Below are positions 5,334-7,420 of a stretch of DNA of 7,420 nt, piece by piece; the stretch's first letter is position 1, and the number at the start of each line of letters is the position of its first letter. Where the stretch lies: positions 1 through 7,420 of the forward strand of contig JALOOS010000079.1 in the NCBI GenBank assembly GCA_025454275.1. Direction: 5' to 3'. This stretch comes from Desulfobacterales bacterium (GTDB lineage: Bacteria; Desulfobacterota; Desulfobacteria; Desulfobacterales; SpSt-501). The notes beneath the pieces were generated by a model. It was not told the origin of the DNA. It ran no database searches and saw only the letters and a program-made list of their open reading frames with translations. Both the position numbers and the translations under genes were made by a program.

Positions 5334-6779
5334 ATGACCTATCCGAGCATCCATCCCACCGGTGTCACGATCTACGACCCGGCCCGGTGCTGGAACGGCT
5401 ACACCGTGTTCCAGGCCAAGGAGGTCGGGGCGCTGCTGATCGACATGAACGGGGGCGAGGTCCAGCTCTGGAAGGAGCTGCACGGGATGCCCAACCGCAT
5501 CCTGCCGGGGGGCTATCTCATCGGCAGCACCGGCGAGCGCAGCACGGCCTTCGGCAGCCAAGACGGCATCGACCTGATCCAGGTGGACTGGGACGGCCGG
5601 ATCGTATGGCGCTTCAACCAGTACGAGTTCATCGAGGACCCCGGCGAGGAACCCCAGTGGATGGCCCGCCAGCACCACGACTACCAGCGGGAGGGCAGCC
5701 CCGCCGGCTACTACGCTCCGGGGCTCGAACCGCTCGTCGACCGCGGACGCACCATGATCCTCTCGCATAAGAACGTCCGCAACCCCGCCATCAGTGACAA
5801 GCCGCTGCTGGACGACACCCTCATCGAGGTCACCTGGGAGGGCGAGGTCGTCTGGGAATGGGTCTGCAGCGATCATTTCGAGGAGCTGGGCTTCCGGGAG
5901 GATGCGCGCAACCTGCTCTTCCGCAACCCCAACTGGCTCAAATCCGGAGGGGGCGTCGGCGACTGGATGCACATCAACTCCATGTCGCTCCTCGGCCCCA
6001 ACCGCTGGTTCGACGCCGGCGACAGCCGGTTTCATCCCGACAACCTCATCTGGTGCGCCCGGGAGTCGAACATCACGGCCATCGTGGACAAGCAGAGCGG
6101 TGGGATCGTCTGGCGGCTCGGGCCGAACTACGACGAGACCCCTGCGCTGCGGCGCCTGGGCTGGGTCATCGGCCAGCACCACGCGCACATGATCCCGCGC
6201 GGACTCCCCGGGGAGGGGCACATCCTGATTTTCGACAACGGCGGATGGGCGGGCTACGGCAGCCCCAACCCCGGCGCACCCACCGGCTTCCGCAATGCGC
6301 TGCGGGACCACTCGCGGGTGATAGAGATCGACCCCCTCACCCTCGAGGTCGTCTGGAAGTACACCCCGGTCGAGGCCGGCCTGCCCTTTCCCGTGGACGC
6401 CAACCGCTTCTACAGCCCCTTCATCAGCTCGGCCCAGCGTCTGCCGAACGGCAACACCCTGATCACCGAGGGCTCGGGCGGGCGCATCATCGAGGTCACC
6501 GCCGGGCACGAGATCGTCTGGGAATACATCAGCCCTTACTGGGGCAAGATGATGAAGATCAACATGATCTACCGCGCCTACCGGCTGCCCTACCACTGGG
6601 TGCCGCAGGTGGAGCCGCCGCCGGAGCAGGCGATCGCGCCCATCGACGTCACCCGTTTCCGGGTTCCCGGCGCCTCCCCGGGCGGCGCCCGCCGGGTGGT
6701 CCAGGTCCCCGGGGTTCTGCCCTACCGCCCGGACGCCGCCCTGTGCGTGCGCACCGACGTGGGCAGCGAAACGAGCTGA
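5334..6779 (+). CDS. arylsulfotransferase (ASST)-family beta-propeller protein, no signal peptide
   Basis: This 481-aa protein matches the ASST family, PAPS-independent enzymes that move a sulfuryl group from one phenolic sulfate to another through a sulfo-histidine intermediate. Family-like segments are HGMPNRILPGGYL, DWMHINSMSLL (H213), IWCARESNITAIVDK (R243), GGIVWRLG, GQHHAHMIP followed by HILIFDNG (His 282, 283, 285), and SSAQRLPNGNTLITEG (366-380). Repeated short blades ending in ...IVWRF, VVWEW, IVWRL, VVWKY and IVWEY indicate a six-bladed propeller. Characterised enterobacterial ASSTs are periplasmic, but this N-terminus (MTYPSIHPTG) has no signal sequence, so it should stay in the cytoplasm. 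AAGGAGG (5319-5325) lies 8 bases before the ATG, and the gene starts 21 bases after tctA. Linkage to the transporter suggests it acts on the imported compound. Activity of this cytoplasmic subgroup is not established, so a structural or lyase-like role remains possible. Confidence 0.85.
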   Translation: MTYPSIHPTGVTIYDPARCWNGYTVFQAKEVGALLIDMNGGEVQLWKELHGMPNRILPGGYLIGSTGERSTAFGSQDGIDLIQVDWDGRIVWRFNQYEFIEDPGEEPQWMARQHHDYQREGSPAGYYAPGLEPLVDRGRTMILSHKNVRNPAISDKPLLDDTLIEVTWEGEVVWEWVCSDHFEELGFREDARNLLFRNPNWLKSGGGVGDWMHINSMSLLGPNRWFDAGDSRFHPDNLIWCARESNITAIVDKQSGGIVWRLGPNYDETPALRRLGWVIGQHHAHMIPRGLPGEGHILIFDNGGWAGYGSPNPGAPTGFRNALRDHSRVIEIDPLTLEVVWKYTPVEAGLPFPVDANRFYSPFISSAQRLPNGNTLITEGSGGRIIEVTAGHEIVWEYISPYWGKMMKINMIYRAYRLPYHWVPQVEPPPEQAIAPIDVTRFRVPGASPGGARRVVQVPGVLPYRPDAALCVRTDVGSETS

Positions 6780-6797
6780 GCGCCGGGAGGCGATCGC

Positions 6798-7420
6798 ATG
6801 GGGATCTTTCTCTTCACCGCGGCCGGCTGCGTACGCTGCACCATCGCGAAGAAATTCCTGCACGAGCGCTCGCTCGCCTGCGAGGAGGTGGACGCCGTGG
6901 GCGAGGGCAAAGCACGCTTCGCCGAGTTCTACCGGGCCCACCGCCCGCGGATCGTGAGGGGGCGGGAGGGGATCGAATTCCCCGTACTGGTGGACGGGGA
7001 CCGGATCCGCCAGGGGGTGGCCGCCGTTGTCGCCCATCTCCACACCGGCTGCGCCCTCGAGGATTTTTTCAGATACGCGGAGTCCCCCAAGGGCTGGGTC
7101 GGCGGGATCGAGGTGTCGGCCGGGAATCCCGACGTGGCGGAGGAGCTGGCGGCAGTGCTCGGGTTTTTGAAGCGAAGCGGCCTCAAGATCGAGCTTGCCA
7201 CCGACGGGCGGAATGCCTCGCTCCTGCAGCGGCTGCTCGAAAGGGGCCTCGGCGACCGCGCGGTGATGGATCTCAAGGGAGGCCCGGGGGTGTATCGCGC
7301 CCTTTACGGAGACGGAGTCGACCTGGGGGGGATCGAATCCTCGATGGCCCTGGTGACGCGGTTTCCCGAACACCGGTTTGAAACCCGGGTGGATCCTCCG
7401 CCGCCGGAGGCATCCGCCCC
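6798..7420 (+). CDS. glutaredoxin-like CxxC domain joined to a radical-SAM-like half barrel (3' end missing)
   Basis: The frame runs open from the ATG at 6798 to the window edge (207 codons). GGGAGG (6785-6790) lies 7 bases upstream, and the preceding stop is 18 bases away, so it belongs to the operon. Residues 1-84 look like a glutaredoxin/thioredoxin fold: IFLFTAAGCVRC with C11 and C14, then EFPVLVDGDRI with the expected cis-proline P62. Residues 100-200 resemble the C-terminal part of NrdG/PflA-type activating enzymes: GGIEVSAGNP (102-111, in the place of the SGGEP motif), GLKIELATDGRN (128-139), LLERGLGDRAVMDLKG (146-161) and HRFETRV (192-198, like the EFRTTV strand). The CxxxCxxC motif that binds the iron-sulfur cluster in radical-SAM enzymes is absent from the visible part. 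It could be a redox or scaffold protein descended from an activase. Function unknown. Confidence 0.7.
   Translation, partial: MGIFLFTAAGCVRCTIAKKFLHERSLACEEVDAVGEGKARFAEFYRAHRPRIVRGREGIEFPVLVDGDRIRQGVAAVVAHLHTGCALEDFFRYAESPKGWVGGIEVSAGNPDVAEELAAVLGFLKRSGLKIELATDGRNASLLQRLLERGLGDRAVMDLKGGPGVYRALYGDGVDLGGIESSMALVTRFPEHRFETRVDPPPPEASA

Noticed and set aside
6666..6690. GGCGCC inverted repeat near the end of the ASST-like gene
   Set aside because: Six-bp arms of pure G/C are expected by chance at this composition, it lies within coding sequence, and no T-run follows.
4923..7373. Long minus-strand open frame (816 codons) opposite tctA, the ASST-like gene and the last gene
   Set aside because: Its translation is low-complexity and rich in G, A, D, H, P and R with no domain pattern, while the plus strand here encodes three recognisable proteins with ribosome-binding sites. 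High GC removes stop codons on the opposite strand.
6798..7420. Frameshift or deletion as the reason for the missing CxxxCxxC in the last gene
   Set aside because: The frame is continuous from a well-placed ribosome-binding site through the glutaredoxin-like domain into the radical-SAM-like part, and no cysteine cluster is evident in the alternative frames.

Overview
This is a GC-rich bacterial window (by eye about two thirds G+C, with third codon positions almost all G or C). It looks chromosomal. It is filled with tightly packed metabolic genes, and I see no mobile element, CRISPR array, tRNA or rRNA. Sigma70-like promoter boxes, strong AGGAGG ribosome-binding sites and a tripartite tricarboxylate transporter (TTT) suggest a Pseudomonadota or Desulfobacterota-type organism. 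The last gene resembles anaerobic radical-SAM activases, which leans weakly towards an anaerobe. The species cannot be fixed from this sequence.

Layout: positions 1-215 hold the 3' end of an unrecognised plus-strand gene. It converges on a minus-strand pair (2146 back to 271): an FCD-type GntR regulator followed by an enolase-superfamily enzyme of the muconate-lactonizing type. A short control region (2147-2284) separates this pair from a plus-strand operon that runs to the right edge. That operon encodes a TTT substrate-binding protein (2285-3247), the small membrane subunit (3327-3791), the large permease (3813-5312), an arylsulfotransferase-family protein without a signal peptide (5334-6779), and a truncated protein joining a glutaredoxin-like CxxC domain to a radical-SAM-like half barrel (from 6798). 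Gaps between the last four genes are 18-21 bases, each with a ribosome-binding site, so they are probably co-transcribed.

The control region is the most informative non-coding part. Two good sigma70-like promoters on opposite strands overlap at their -10 boxes, and both sit inside one imperfect 26-bp palindrome containing the GT-N3-AC core seen in FadR-type operators. One regulator site could therefore set both transcripts at once. This is inference from sequence.

Working model (inference): the GntR protein senses a carboxylated, possibly aromatic or sulfated, compound. The TTT system imports it, the cytoplasmic ASST-like protein would transfer or remove a sulfuryl group, and the cycloisomerase/epimerase-type enzyme processes the carbon skeleton. 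The CxxC/radical-SAM-like protein has no obvious catalytic job. It is the least familiar item here, because it keeps the C-terminal half of a radical-SAM activase fold while apparently lacking the iron-sulfur cysteine motif.
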